NCBI RefSeq assembly: GCF_018263855.1
Contig: NZ_CP073318.1
Coordinates: forward strand, 8,866,001 to 8,930,000
DNA: 64,000 nucleotides
From: Kutzneria sp. CA-103260
Lineage (GTDB): Bacteria; Actinomycetota; Actinomycetes; Mycobacteriales; Pseudonocardiaceae
Direction of reading: 5' to 3'
The notes under the pieces are model-generated. The model made no database searches. It had not been told where the DNA came from and saw only the letters and a list, made by a program, of their open reading frames with translations. Shown in pieces: positions 30,922-39,311 of the stretch. Position 1 is the stretch's first letter, and the number at the start of each line of letters is the position of its first letter. Both the position numbers and the translations under genes were made by a program.

Positions 30922-31054
30922 CGACCTCCTCGTCCATTCGGCTATCCGGCCGTACGACCGTACCGGCTCAACCGGACCCCAACCTGGCAATGACCTGAGG
31001 GATGCTCCGACGCTGCCGTGGCGGGCAAGCATCCCCCAGATCGACTACCCACGG

Positions 31055-32356
31055 TCAGCTCAAAGCATTCGCGGCGGCCGTGACCAATGCGACGGTCTGG
31101 GTGGTGATGGCGGTCCGCCGGGCCTCGAACGCCGGGTCGGTCAGCGCCGTCGTGCCGGCCGGGTCGCCCAGCACCGGGGTGTGCAGGTGGCCGCCGCGCA
31201 CGGCGGTCGCGCCCAGGCCCAGCCGCACCCGGTTGGACCGGTACATGCTCTCGTTGGACAGGTAGTCACCGCCGCCGCCCTGCGCGGCGATCTCGCCCGG
31301 CTTCGGCGCGTCGGTGCGGCAGACCTGCTGGCCGGTGCCCGGATGGCTGCTGTCCGACCAGACGCAGAACAGCAGGTCGAAGTTGACCGGGTAGCTGCCG
31401 GTCGGGGTGGCCTGCATCTGCTGGTACGGCAGCGTGGTCTCGATGAACTGGTCGGCCGGCTGGGGCCAGCCGGCGGCCGCCGGGACCGGGCCGGTGGAGC
31501 TGGCGTCCAGGTTGTCGGGGAAGCCGCCACGCCAGTCGCCGGCCCAGCGCTCGATGTCGAACTGGCCGGGGCGGCCCTGGCTGATGGTCATGATCATGTC
31601 CGGCCGGTGGGCGCCGTCCTTGATCGCCGTGCCGTAAGCCGCTTCGACGATGCCCTGGTCGAAGTAGCTCCAGACGACCGGGAAGCTGACCGCCTGGACC
31701 ACGGCCGGCCCGCTGGGCGTGGTGATGGTCAGGCCGTCCAGCTGGAGCGCGGCCGCGCCGGCCGGGTTGGAGATGCGCACCCCGGCGCCGTCCAGCTCGA
31801 ACGGGTCGAAGCCGCTGACCATGATCTTCTTGACGCCGGCGCCGGCCGGCAGCCGGTCCGTGTCGAGGCCGCGGGAGCCGTGGTCGAGGGCGGTGAGCAG
31901 GGCCGTGCGGTCGGTCGCCGACACCGTGAACTTGGGCTGCCACTGTCGCAGCGCCTTGCTCATCTCAAGGCGGGCCCAGTACAGCGGGCGGTCGTCGTGC
32001 TGGTCATCGGTGCCCATGCCGGGGCGGCGGCCCTGGGCGCGGTCGACGGCGGTCTGCCAGAGGTTGTCCCCGGCCGCGGTCACCAGCAGCCGGGCGGCCG
32101 AGGTGGACTTGGCCGCGCACAGCTTCTGGGTGAAGTCGGCGACCAGCGGGTCGAAGCCGGCCTGGGTGACCAGGGTCGGCCCGACGGCGGGGCCACCGGC
32201 CGGCATGGTCGCGGCCAGCCGCTGCTCCTCCACGGTGAGCTGGGCGTTCGGGTTGAGGCACTGGGCGTCCGGTGCGGCCTGGGCGACCGCCGGGCTCAGC
32301 AGGGTGAGCGCCAGGACCGCCGGGGCCAGGATGTGAACTTTCTTCGTAATCGCCAC
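31055..32356 (-). CDS. Secreted pyroglutamyl-peptidase-like (C15-like) protein
   Basis: A 433-residue exported protein. GTG 32356 gives a signal peptide (AITKKVHILAPAVLALTLL, cleavage near AQAAP). After a helical N-terminal region of about 150 residues comes a C15-like core starting KKIMVSGFDPFELDG, the pyrrolidone-carboxyl-peptidase opening strand, followed by ISNPAGAAALQLDG. The usual catalytic Glu and Cys motifs are not clearly in place: FCVWSDSSHPG near 335 is the best cysteine candidate. A peptidase role is therefore tentative. It is divergent from the M4 protease gene, 74 bp apart, suggesting shared control. Confidence 0.6.
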   Translation of the reverse strand: MAITKKVHILAPAVLALTLLSPAVAQAAPDAQCLNPNAQLTVEEQRLAATMPAGGPAVGPTLVTQAGFDPLVADFTQKLCAAKSTSAARLLVTAAGDNLWQTAVDRAQGRRPGMGTDDQHDDRPLYWARLEMSKALRQWQPKFTVSATDRTALLTALDHGSRGLDTDRLPAGAGVKKIMVSGFDPFELDGAGVRISNPAGAAALQLDGLTITTPSGPAVVQAVSFPVVWSYFDQGIVEAAYGTAIKDGAHRPDMIMTISQGRPGQFDIERWAGDWRGGFPDNLDASSTGPVPAAAGWPQPADQFIETTLPYQQMQATPTGSYPVNFDLLFCVWSDSSHPGTGQQVCRTDAPKPGEIAAQGGGGDYLSNESMYRSNRVRLGLGATAVRGGHLHTPVLGDPAGTTALTDPAFEARRTAITTQTVALVTAAANALS

Positions 32357-32430
32357 CTGAACGAGTGTTGTGCATCCGTGCGTAGAGCAACACGGCAAGT
32401 AGTCGGTTTTCGCGCGGAGGGTCAAAGCCG

Positions 32431-34137
32431 ATGGCACGCAGAGGCATGGCCGGGGACGTGGCGATCGTCGGCGCGGCGGTGCTGGTCGCGGCCGGTGTGC
32501 TGGTCGCGGTGGCCACGCCCAATGCCAAGGTGCAAGCGTTTGCCAACCAGCTGACCGGCGGCGACGACGCGCCCGCGGTGGCGCTGCCCGGCCCGCCCCC
32601 GCCGGCCTCGACCGGGTCAGCGGTGCCGACCACCACCGTACGGGCGCAGATCGTCGTGCAGACCGACGCCACCGGACGGGTCGTCGGCATGCAGCCGCGG
32701 ACCCCGCTGCCCTCGACCGCCGGCAGCTCCCCGGTGCCGGCCGCCCAGTCCCACCTGGCCGACATCGCCCAGGTCTGGCAGGTCGACCCGGCCTCGCTGC
32801 GGGTCGCCGACGTGCGGCCGGTGCCGTTCGGCACGGTCGTGCGCTACCAGCAGACCATCGGCGGTGTGCCGGTGTTCGGCGGCCAGATCGTCGAGGCCCT
32901 GACCAAGGACGGCTCGCTGGTCAGCGCGGTCGGCAAGACCACGAAAGCTCGGTCCGGTGGCTTCCCGACCGACCAGTCGCAGACCGTGCGGGCCGCCGGC
33001 CAGAAGGCGGTGTCCGCGACCGCCGACGCCAAGAAGCTGGCGGCCAAGGACCTGAGCGTGCAGGCCACCGACCAGTACTGGTGGGATCCGACGCTGGGCG
33101 GCGTGACGACCGGCAAGGCCGTGGCCAAGCCGGTCTACGTGGTGCACATCCGCGGCACCAGGGCCGACCAACAGTGGTCCATGGTTGTCGGCGCGGCCGC
33201 CACCGACGTGGTGCAGTCCTGGTCGGAGACCAGGGAGGCGACCAACCGGGACGTCTGCGACGCCCGCCGGCAGCTGGTCAGCGGCAGCCAGGGCTCGGTC
33301 CGCTGCGGCACGTCGTTCCCGCTGGTCCGCACCGAGCAGGGCGGCGCAGGAGTCGGCGACGTCGGCAATGTGTTCAAGTTCTTCGGCGACGCCCAGAACT
33401 TCTACGCCCGGTTCACCGGCCTCGACCTGACCTCGCTGATCGGCGCGGACTACGGCGACGGCACCGGCAAGGCCATCCGCGGCACGGTGCGGATCTGCAT
33501 GGTCGGCGAACGCTGCCCGTTCCTCAACGCGTTCTGGGACGGCGAGCAGATGGCCTTCGGCGAGGGCGTGACCACCGAGGACATCACCGGCCACGAGCTC
33601 ACCCACGGCGTCACCCAGCACACCTCCGGCCTGCAAGGCGGCCAGGCTGACGCCATCAACGAGGGCATGTCCGACGTGTTCGGCAAGTTCATCGGCATCA
33701 CCTCGGCGGATCCCAACGACGCCGGTGCCAACCGCTGGTCCATCGGCGCCGGCTCGGCCATCGGCACCATCCGGGACATGCGCAACCCCAACCGGTTCCA
33801 GCAGCCGGACCGGGTCAACGGCGCGTTCTGGGTGACCGACAACCCCGACCCGCACGCCAACGACGGCGTGGTCAACAAGACGGCGTTCCTGATCACCGAC
33901 GGCGCCGCCTTCAACGGCCGGACCGTGCGCGGGCTTGGTGTGGCCAAGGCCGTGCAGGTGTGGTTCGGGGTGGAGAACCTGCTCACGCCGCGGTCCACGT
34001 TCCAGGATCTGGGCAACGCGCTGACCACGTCCTGCCAGGCCAACCTGGCCGCGGGCGTCACCGGCCTCACCCAGGACGACTGCGCCCAGGTCGCCAACGC
34101 CGTCTCGGCCACTCAGCTGGACCAGGCGCCGCGCTGA
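32431..34137 (+). CDS. M4 (thermolysin-like) metalloprotease, exported
   Basis: A 568-residue thermolysin-family protease. An N-terminal hydrophobic segment (about 10-29) serves as signal or anchor; a Pro-rich linker and an FTP/PepSY-type propeptide follow (RYQQTIGGVPVFGGQIV). The catalytic domain carries HELTH at 388-392 with the third zinc ligand E411 in AINEGMSDVFGKF, and a later substrate-binding histidine in DPHANDGVVNK. It lacks a long C-terminal domain. It is divergent from the C15-like gene. Secreted protein degradation is the expected role. Confidence 0.9.
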   Translation: MARRGMAGDVAIVGAAVLVAAGVLVAVATPNAKVQAFANQLTGGDDAPAVALPGPPPPASTGSAVPTTTVRAQIVVQTDATGRVVGMQPRTPLPSTAGSSPVPAAQSHLADIAQVWQVDPASLRVADVRPVPFGTVVRYQQTIGGVPVFGGQIVEALTKDGSLVSAVGKTTKARSGGFPTDQSQTVRAAGQKAVSATADAKKLAAKDLSVQATDQYWWDPTLGGVTTGKAVAKPVYVVHIRGTRADQQWSMVVGAAATDVVQSWSETREATNRDVCDARRQLVSGSQGSVRCGTSFPLVRTEQGGAGVGDVGNVFKFFGDAQNFYARFTGLDLTSLIGADYGDGTGKAIRGTVRICMVGERCPFLNAFWDGEQMAFGEGVTTEDITGHELTHGVTQHTSGLQGGQADAINEGMSDVFGKFIGITSADPNDAGANRWSIGAGSAIGTIRDMRNPNRFQQPDRVNGAFWVTDNPDPHANDGVVNKTAFLITDGAAFNGRTVRGLGVAKAVQVWFGVENLLTPRSTFQDLGNALTTSCQANLAAGVTGLTQDDCAQVANAVSATQLDQAPR

Positions 34138-34243
34138 CCTGAGCACTCGTACGGTCACAATTCAGACACCTGATCACCTGATCGGGGCGGGCACGATCAT
34201 CCCGGCTTAACATCCGCTTCATTCGCGACGCCGGGAGGAAGTC

Positions 34244-34453
34244 ATGTCGAACGAACCGCCACCGCGGCGGTGGAACCCGTGGAACCTGTTGCTGCTGGTC
34301 CCGCTGCTGATGCTGATCACGCCGTGGTTCAACTTCGACGGGCCCCGGGTGTTCGGCCTGCCGTTCTTCTACTGGTACCAGTTCCTGTTCGTGCCGGTCG
34401 GCGTGATCTGCGTCGGCGTGGTCTACGCCAAGAGCCGGGGTGAGCGCCGGTGA
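34244..34453 (+). CDS. DUF3311 small membrane subunit
   Basis: A 69-residue protein with two hydrophobic spans separated by FNFDGPRVFGLPFFYWYQ, the DUF3311 pattern. It is nearly always encoded directly before a sodium:solute symporter, as here: the next gene begins inside its stop (GTGA, 4-bp overlap). It is likely an accessory subunit of that transporter. The ATG at 34244 has a strong site, gggaggaag. Confidence 0.87.
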   Translation: MSNEPPPRRWNPWNLLLLVPLLMLITPWFNFDGPRVFGLPFFYWYQFLFVPVGVICVGVVYAKSRGERR

Positions 34454-36105
34454 CCACCTCGCAGATCGTGCAGCTCGTCGTCTTCCTGGTGCTGTTCGTG
34501 CTGGTCGCGGTGATGGGCTTCCTGGCCTCGCGCTGGCAGGCCGGCACCACGCTGGACCACCTGGACGAGTGGGGCCTGGGCGGCCGCAAGTTCGGCTCCT
34601 GGATCACCTGGTTCCTGGTCGGCGGCGACCTCTACACCGCGTACACCTTCGTGGCGGTGCCCGCGCTGATCTTCGGCGCCGGCGCGCTCGGTTTCTACGC
34701 GCTGCCCTACACCGTGGTGCTCTACCCGATCGTCTTCCTGCCGTTGCAGCGGATGTGGTCGGTGTCCCGGATGCACGGCTACGTCACGCCGGCCGACTTC
34801 GTGCGCGGCCGCTACGGCTCCTCGCTGCTGGCCCTGCTGATCGCCATCACCGGCATCGTCGCCACCATGCCCTACATCGCGCTGCAGCTGGTCGGCCTGG
34901 AGTCGGTGCTGCGGACCATGGGCATCAACGGCAGCGGGCTGCTCGGCCACCTGCCGCTGTTCATCGCCTTCGTCATCCTGGCGCTCTACACCTACCAGTC
35001 CGGCCTGCGGGCCCCGGCGCTGATCGCCTTCGTCAAGGACGCGCTGATCTACCTGGTGATCATCGTGGCGATCATCTACCTGCCGGCCAAGCTCGGCGGC
35101 TGGAGCCACATCTTCGACCAGGCGGCCAGCACCCTGGCCAAGCCCAGCCCGACCACCGGCAAGCCGGCCGGCTCGATCATCCTCGGGCCCACCAACCAGC
35201 TGCAGTACGCGACGCTGGCCCTGGGCTCCGCGCTGGCGCTGTTCCTGTACCCGCACTCGGTGACCGGCATCCTGGCCTCCAAGAGCCGCACCGTGATCAA
35301 GAAGAACATGGTCGCGCTGCCGGCCTACTCCCTGGTGCTGGGCCTGCTGGCGCTGCTGGGCTACGTGGCCCTGGTGTCCGGGGCCAAGCCGATCGTCAAC
35401 CAGGCCACCGGCAAGCCCGACTCCAACACCATCGTGCCGGTGCTGTTCGGCCAGCAGTTCCCGGCCTGGTTCGCCGGCATCGCCTTCGCCGCCATCGGCA
35501 TCGGCGCGCTGGTGCCGGCCGCGATCATGTCCATTGCCGCGGCCAACCTGTGGACCCGCAACATCTACAAGGAGTACTTCAAGCGGGACGCCACCCCCAA
35601 GCAGGAGGCCACCCAGGCCAAGCTGGCCTCGCTGGTGGTCAAGTTCGGCGCGGTGGCCTTCGTGCTGTTCGTGGACCCGCAGTTCTCCATCGACCTGCAG
35701 CTGATCGGCGGCGTGATCATCCTGCAGACCCTGCCGGCCGTGGCCATCGCGCTGTACACGCGCTGGCTGCACCGCTGGGGCCTGGTCGCCGGCTGGATCG
35801 TCGGCATGGGCTGGGGCCTGTACCTGCTGTACACGATTCCCAATCCCGCCAACGGCCACCTGCACTTCGGCGGCTCGGCGCTGGCCCTGGGCAACCTGTC
35901 CCTGTTCGGCTGGCACCCCTTCGCCGGCTCCGCCGTGCAGATCTACGTCGGCGCCGTCGCCCTGGTCGCCAACCTGGTGGTCGCGGTGGTCGTCACCCTG
36001 ATTGCCCGCCAGGCCAAGTGGTTCAACGGCGTGGACGCCACCAACCGTGACGACTACGACGCCGACGACGGCCACCCGAAGCTGAAGGAGATCGCCGTCC
36101 ACTGA
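34450..36105 (+). CDS. Sodium:solute symporter family protein (monocarboxylate/solute uptake)
   Basis: A 551-residue integral membrane protein with about 13 spans and the SSS-family pattern (GGRKFGSWITWFLVGGDLYT in the first loop, LPLQRMWSVSRMHGYVTPAD, and a C-terminal charged tail). Members linked to a DUF3311 gene, such as MctP-type permeases, take up short monocarboxylates like lactate or pyruvate; that assignment here rests on context and similarity and is not certain. Translationally coupled to the DUF3311 gene. A strong hairpin at 36130-36172 follows. Confidence 0.85.
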   Translation: MTTSQIVQLVVFLVLFVLVAVMGFLASRWQAGTTLDHLDEWGLGGRKFGSWITWFLVGGDLYTAYTFVAVPALIFGAGALGFYALPYTVVLYPIVFLPLQRMWSVSRMHGYVTPADFVRGRYGSSLLALLIAITGIVATMPYIALQLVGLESVLRTMGINGSGLLGHLPLFIAFVILALYTYQSGLRAPALIAFVKDALIYLVIIVAIIYLPAKLGGWSHIFDQAASTLAKPSPTTGKPAGSIILGPTNQLQYATLALGSALALFLYPHSVTGILASKSRTVIKKNMVALPAYSLVLGLLALLGYVALVSGAKPIVNQATGKPDSNTIVPVLFGQQFPAWFAGIAFAAIGIGALVPAAIMSIAAANLWTRNIYKEYFKRDATPKQEATQAKLASLVVKFGAVAFVLFVDPQFSIDLQLIGGVIILQTLPAVAIALYTRWLHRWGLVAGWIVGMGWGLYLLYTIPNPANGHLHFGGSALALGNLSLFGWHPFAGSAVQIYVGAVALVANLVVAVVVTLIARQAKWFNGVDATNRDDYDADDGHPKLKEIAVH

Positions 36106-36129
36106 GTCGGCGTTACCGCTTTCCGTTTG

Positions 36130-36172
36130 GAAGGGACCATTCCTCTCGTTGGATGCGAGGAATGGTCCCTTC
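36130..36172. terminator. Perfect 16-bp hairpin between convergent genes
   Basis: GAAGGGACCATTCCTC (36130-36145) pairs fully with 36157-36172 around an 11-base loop, between the symporter stop and the convergent SDR stop. There is no T run. It probably acts as a two-way terminator; the GGGACCATTCC motif may belong to a dispersed repeat family, which I cannot test here. Confidence 0.65.
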
Positions 36173-36178
36173 ACTGCG

Positions 36179-36985
36179 TCAGGTCATCGGGAACAGCCGG
36201 GTCATGAAGGCGTCCCAGAGCGGGGCGGGCAGGGTCCGGTAGAGCAGCGGCAGCACCCGGGCCGCCGGGCCGATCTTGTAGCGGGCCTTGGGGTTTCGCG
36301 CCGTCACGGCCCGCAGCACGACCTTCGCCACCCGCTCCGGCGTGGTCATACCGGGCGCGCCGGGACGGGTGTAGCGGACCATGCGCTCGTGGTGGTTGGC
36401 GCGGAACTTCTCGTACGGGCCAGCGGTTTCCGGCCAGGTCGAGGCCTGGGTCGCGGCGAACGCGGACACCACGCCGCCGGGTTCCAGCAGCGACACCCGC
36501 ACGCCGAACCGGCGCACTTCCATCCGCAGCGCGTCGGACAGCGCCTCCAACGACCACTTCGTCATGTCGTACGCGGCCGAGGCCGGCACCCCGATCAGCC
36601 CGCCGGCCGAGCCGATGTTGACGATCACGCCCCGGCCGCGCTCGCGCATCGCCGGCAGCACCAGCTGGCAGAGCCGGACCGCGCCGAAGACGTTGGTCTC
36701 GAACTGGGCCCGCAGCCGGTCCAGCGACACCTCCTCGACCGGGCCGGCCTGGGCGTAGCCGGCGTTGTTGACCAGTGCGTCGAGCGCCCCGACGGTGTCG
36801 ACGGCGGCCAGCCGGGACTGCTCGTCGGTCACGTCCAGCTCGACCAGGCGGCAGCCCTCGGCGGCCAGGTCGGCGATGGTGTCGATGTTGCGGGCGGACG
36901 CCCAGACCGGCAGGCCCGCCCGGGCCAGGGCGATCGCGCTGGCCCGGCCCACGCCGGTCGAGCAGCCGGTGATCAGAACGGCCAT
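36179..36985 (-). CDS. Short-chain dehydrogenase/reductase
   Basis: A 268-residue SDR. Cofactor motif TGCSTGVG at 6-13, NNAGYAQ near 72, active serine in NIGSAGG, and YDMTK as the catalytic Tyr/Lys. The C-terminal FMTRLF tail is typical of retinol-dehydrogenase-like SDRs. It is divergent from a TetR gene with two near-identical operators between the starts, so it is very probably the repressed target. The substrate is unknown. Confidence 0.88.
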   Translation of the reverse strand: MAVLITGCSTGVGRASAIALARAGLPVWASARNIDTIADLAAEGCRLVELDVTDEQSRLAAVDTVGALDALVNNAGYAQAGPVEEVSLDRLRAQFETNVFGAVRLCQLVLPAMRERGRGVIVNIGSAGGLIGVPASAAYDMTKWSLEALSDALRMEVRRFGVRVSLLEPGGVVSAFAATQASTWPETAGPYEKFRANHHERMVRYTRPGAPGMTTPERVAKVVLRAVTARNPKARYKIGPAARVLPLLYRTLPAPLWDAFMTRLFPMT

Positions 36986-36993
36986 GTCTCCCC

Positions 36994-37047
36994 CTTACTA
37001 AATGCTCAGTAAGTGCGACCGTAGGCCCTTACTGAATGTTCAGCAAG
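36994..37047. promoter_or_regulatory. Twin TetR operators between SDR and TetR genes
   Basis: Two 20-bp imperfect palindromes, at 36994-37013 and 37028-37047, share the pattern CTTACTrAAtGyTCAGyAAG with centres 34 bp apart. One lies 9 bp from the SDR start, the other 12 bp from the TetR start. The layout fits a divergent repressor controlling both genes. Confidence 0.75.
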
Positions 37048-37059
37048 TAGGCTGTCCGG

Positions 37060-37587
37060 GTGGCCGACACCAAGCAGCGCATCCAGGACGTGGCCCGCGA
37101 ACTGTTCGCGCGGCAGGGCTACACCGGCACCTCGATGGCCGACATCGCCGGCCGACTGTCGATCACCCCGGCCGCGCTCTACTACCACTACAAGTCCAAG
37201 GCCGACGTGCTCGACGCGTTGCTGGCCGAGCCCCTCGCCGCCTACGCCGAGCTGGCGAAGAACGCCGCCGAGCTGGCGCCCGCCGAGCTGCTCGCGGCGT
37301 TTGTCGACTTCACCGCACGGGCGCACACCGTGATCCCCGTGGTCACCAGCGATCCGGCCGTGCGGGATCTGCTCGACGAGCGCTTCCCCAGCCAGCCGGC
37401 CGACATGATGGCAGCGGTGATCGCCGCCCTCGCCGGCCCGGCCCCGGACCGCGCGGCGCTGATCCGCGCCCACGCCGCGTTCGCCGTCGTCAAGGAAGCG
37501 ACCACGGCCGTGCTGGCCGAGCGCAGCCTGGAATCCACCGACCGCAAGGAGATCCTGGCTGCGGCGCGCCGGGTGCTCGACGCCTAG
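37060..37587 (+). CDS. TetR-family transcriptional repressor
   Basis: A 175-residue TetR regulator: N-terminal helix-turn-helix (RIQDVARELFARQGYTGTSM, then LSITPAALYYHYKSKADVLD) and a helical ligand domain. The GTG at 37060 lies only 12 bp after an operator-like palindrome, so the message may be nearly leaderless. It probably represses itself and the divergent SDR. Its TAG shares the CTAG palindrome with the stop of the convergent ROK gene. Confidence 0.9.
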   Translation: MADTKQRIQDVARELFARQGYTGTSMADIAGRLSITPAALYYHYKSKADVLDALLAEPLAAYAELAKNAAELAPAELLAAFVDFTARAHTVIPVVTSDPAVRDLLDERFPSQPADMMAAVIAALAGPAPDRAALIRAHAAFAVVKEATTAVLAERSLESTDRKEILAAARRVLDA

Positions 37588-38486
37588 AGCACCAGGGCGG
37601 CGGCTCCGACCAGTCCGGAGTCGTCGCGTTCGGCGCGCACCACCCGCAAGCCCTTCAGGAACGACAGGCCGGCGTGCACCTTCAACGTCCGCCGGATCGG
37701 GTCGAACAGCAGGTCGCCGGTTTTCGAGATGCCGCCGCCGATGACCGCGAGGTCCAGGTCGCAGATCGCTGCCGCCGCGGCGATCGCCAGGCCCACGGCC
37801 TTGCCGCCGCGTTCGAATGCCGCTGCGGCAACGGGGTCGCCGGCGCGGGCGGAGCGTTCCAACTCGATGGCGTCGGCCCCGGACCAGCCCTGTTCACGGG
37901 CCCAGCGCACCATGTTCGGCCCGCCGGCCACGGTCTCCACGCAGCCCCGGCCGCCGCAGGTGCACGGCCAGCCGTCGGGCTCGGCGACCACGTGGCCGAT
38001 GTGCCCGGCGTTGCCGGTCCGCCCGCCGAACGGTTTGCCGTCGAGCACGAGCCCGCCGCCGACACCGGTCGACACCACCATGCCGATCATGAACCGGCTG
38101 CCGCGGCCGGCCCCGAGCCAGTGCTCCCCCAGCGCGATGCACAGGCCGTCCCCGGCCAGCGACACGGGAACGCCGGGAAGCAGGGACTGAACCCGGTCGC
38201 GCAGCGGAAAGGCCTGCCAGCCATTGATGTTGATGGGGCTGACGGTGCCGGCGTCGGCGTCGACGGGACCGGCGGAGCCGATGCCGACGGCCCGGATATC
38301 GATGTCACTGGGCACCGTGCCGTCCAGCACCTCGGCGACCAGGCCGGCGACGGCCTGCCAGGCCAGCTCGGCGTCGTGCGCGGGGGTGGGCCGCACGGCG
38401 CGGCGCAGCACGGCGCCGCGCGAGTCGACGAGCCCAGCGGCGATCTTGGTGCCGCCCACGTCGAGCGCCAGCACGTGGTCGGTCAC
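37584..38486 (-). CDS. ROK-family sugar kinase (glucokinase-like)
   Basis: A 300-residue ROK protein: phosphate motif LDVGGTKIAAG at 8-18, GIGSAGPVD, and the zinc-binding block GHVVAEPDGWPCTCGGRGCVE, without an N-terminal DNA-binding domain, so a kinase rather than a repressor. It is the last gene of the sugar ABC operon, 12 bp after the second permease, and probably phosphorylates the imported sugar in the cytosol. Its specificity cannot be read. Confidence 0.88.
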   Translation of the reverse strand: MTDHVLALDVGGTKIAAGLVDSRGAVLRRAVRPTPAHDAELAWQAVAGLVAEVLDGTVPSDIDIRAVGIGSAGPVDADAGTVSPININGWQAFPLRDRVQSLLPGVPVSLAGDGLCIALGEHWLGAGRGSRFMIGMVVSTGVGGGLVLDGKPFGGRTGNAGHIGHVVAEPDGWPCTCGGRGCVETVAGGPNMVRWAREQGWSGADAIELERSARAGDPVAAAAFERGGKAVGLAIAAAAAICDLDLAVIGGGISKTGDLLFDPIRRTLKVHAGLSFLKGLRVVRAERDDSGLVGAAALVL

Positions 38487-38498
38487 CGGTGTTCCTCC

Positions 38499-39311
38499 CT
38501 ACGCCTTGACTGCTCCGGCCATGCTAAAGCCGCCGCCGAGCCACCGGGACACCACCAGATACAGCGCCAGCACCGGCGTGGTGTAGAGGATCGAGTAGGC
38601 GGCCAGCTGCCCGTAGGCGACCAGGCCGTTCTGGCCGAAGAACGAGTAGATGTTCACCGAGGCCGGCGTCTTGTCCGGATCCAGCAGCACGAACGGCACG
38701 AAGAAGTTGCCCCACGCCTGGATGAAGGTGAAGATCCCGACCACGGCCACGCCCGGCGCCATCAGCGGCAGCACGATGGACCGCAGCGCCTGCATCGACG
38801 AGGCCCCGTCCACCCAGGCCGCCTCCTCCAGGCTGACCGGGATGCCGTCCATGAAGTTCTTGCACATCCAGATGGCCATCGGAAGCGCCGTGGCGGCAAG
38901 GAAAACCGTGGTCCCCCACAGCGAGTCCACCAGTTCCAGCCGCACGAACAGGCCGTACACCGGCACCATGATCGCGGTCACCGGCAGCCCGGTGGCGAAA
39001 AGGATCGTGTACAGGAACGGCCGCCGGAACCGGAGCTGGTAGCGGGACAGCGGATACGCCGCCAGCACGGCCACGATGATCACGATGATCGCCGCGCCAC
39101 CGCTGATGAACAGGCCGTTCATCAGCGGCCGGCCACCGACGTCCCAGTTCAGGATGTGGCCGAAGTTGTCCAGGGTGAACTGGCCGGGCAGCTTCGCGGC
39201 GACCCCGCCGCGGGCGTCGAACGACGCCGTCAGCAGCCACAGCAGCGGCGCCACGAACAGCACGGCGACGACCAGCAGCACCAGGTTGACCACCAGGCGG
39301 GGCCCACGCAT
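38499..39311 (-). CDS. Sugar ABC transporter permease (MalG-like)
   Basis: A 270-residue inner-membrane permease with six spans and the EAA loop EEAAWVDGASSMQALRSIVLP around residues 158-178, which contacts the ATPase. It belongs to the CUT1 class together with the adjacent permease and substrate-binding protein. No ATPase gene lies in the operon; CUT1 systems often share an MsiK-type ATPase encoded elsewhere. Confidence 0.9.
   Translation of the reverse strand: MRGPRLVVNLVLLVVAVLFVAPLLWLLTASFDARGGVAAKLPGQFTLDNFGHILNWDVGGRPLMNGLFISGGAAIIVIIVAVLAAYPLSRYQLRFRRPFLYTILFATGLPVTAIMVPVYGLFVRLELVDSLWGTTVFLAATALPMAIWMCKNFMDGIPVSLEEAAWVDGASSMQALRSIVLPLMAPGVAVVGIFTFIQAWGNFFVPFVLLDPDKTPASVNIYSFFGQNGLVAYGQLAAYSILYTTPVLALYLVVSRWLGGGFSMAGAVKA

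Noticed and set aside
34440..36050. 536-codon frame overlapping the symporter gene
   Set aside because: Gly/Arg/Pro-rich out-of-frame translation of the symporter; no membrane spans.
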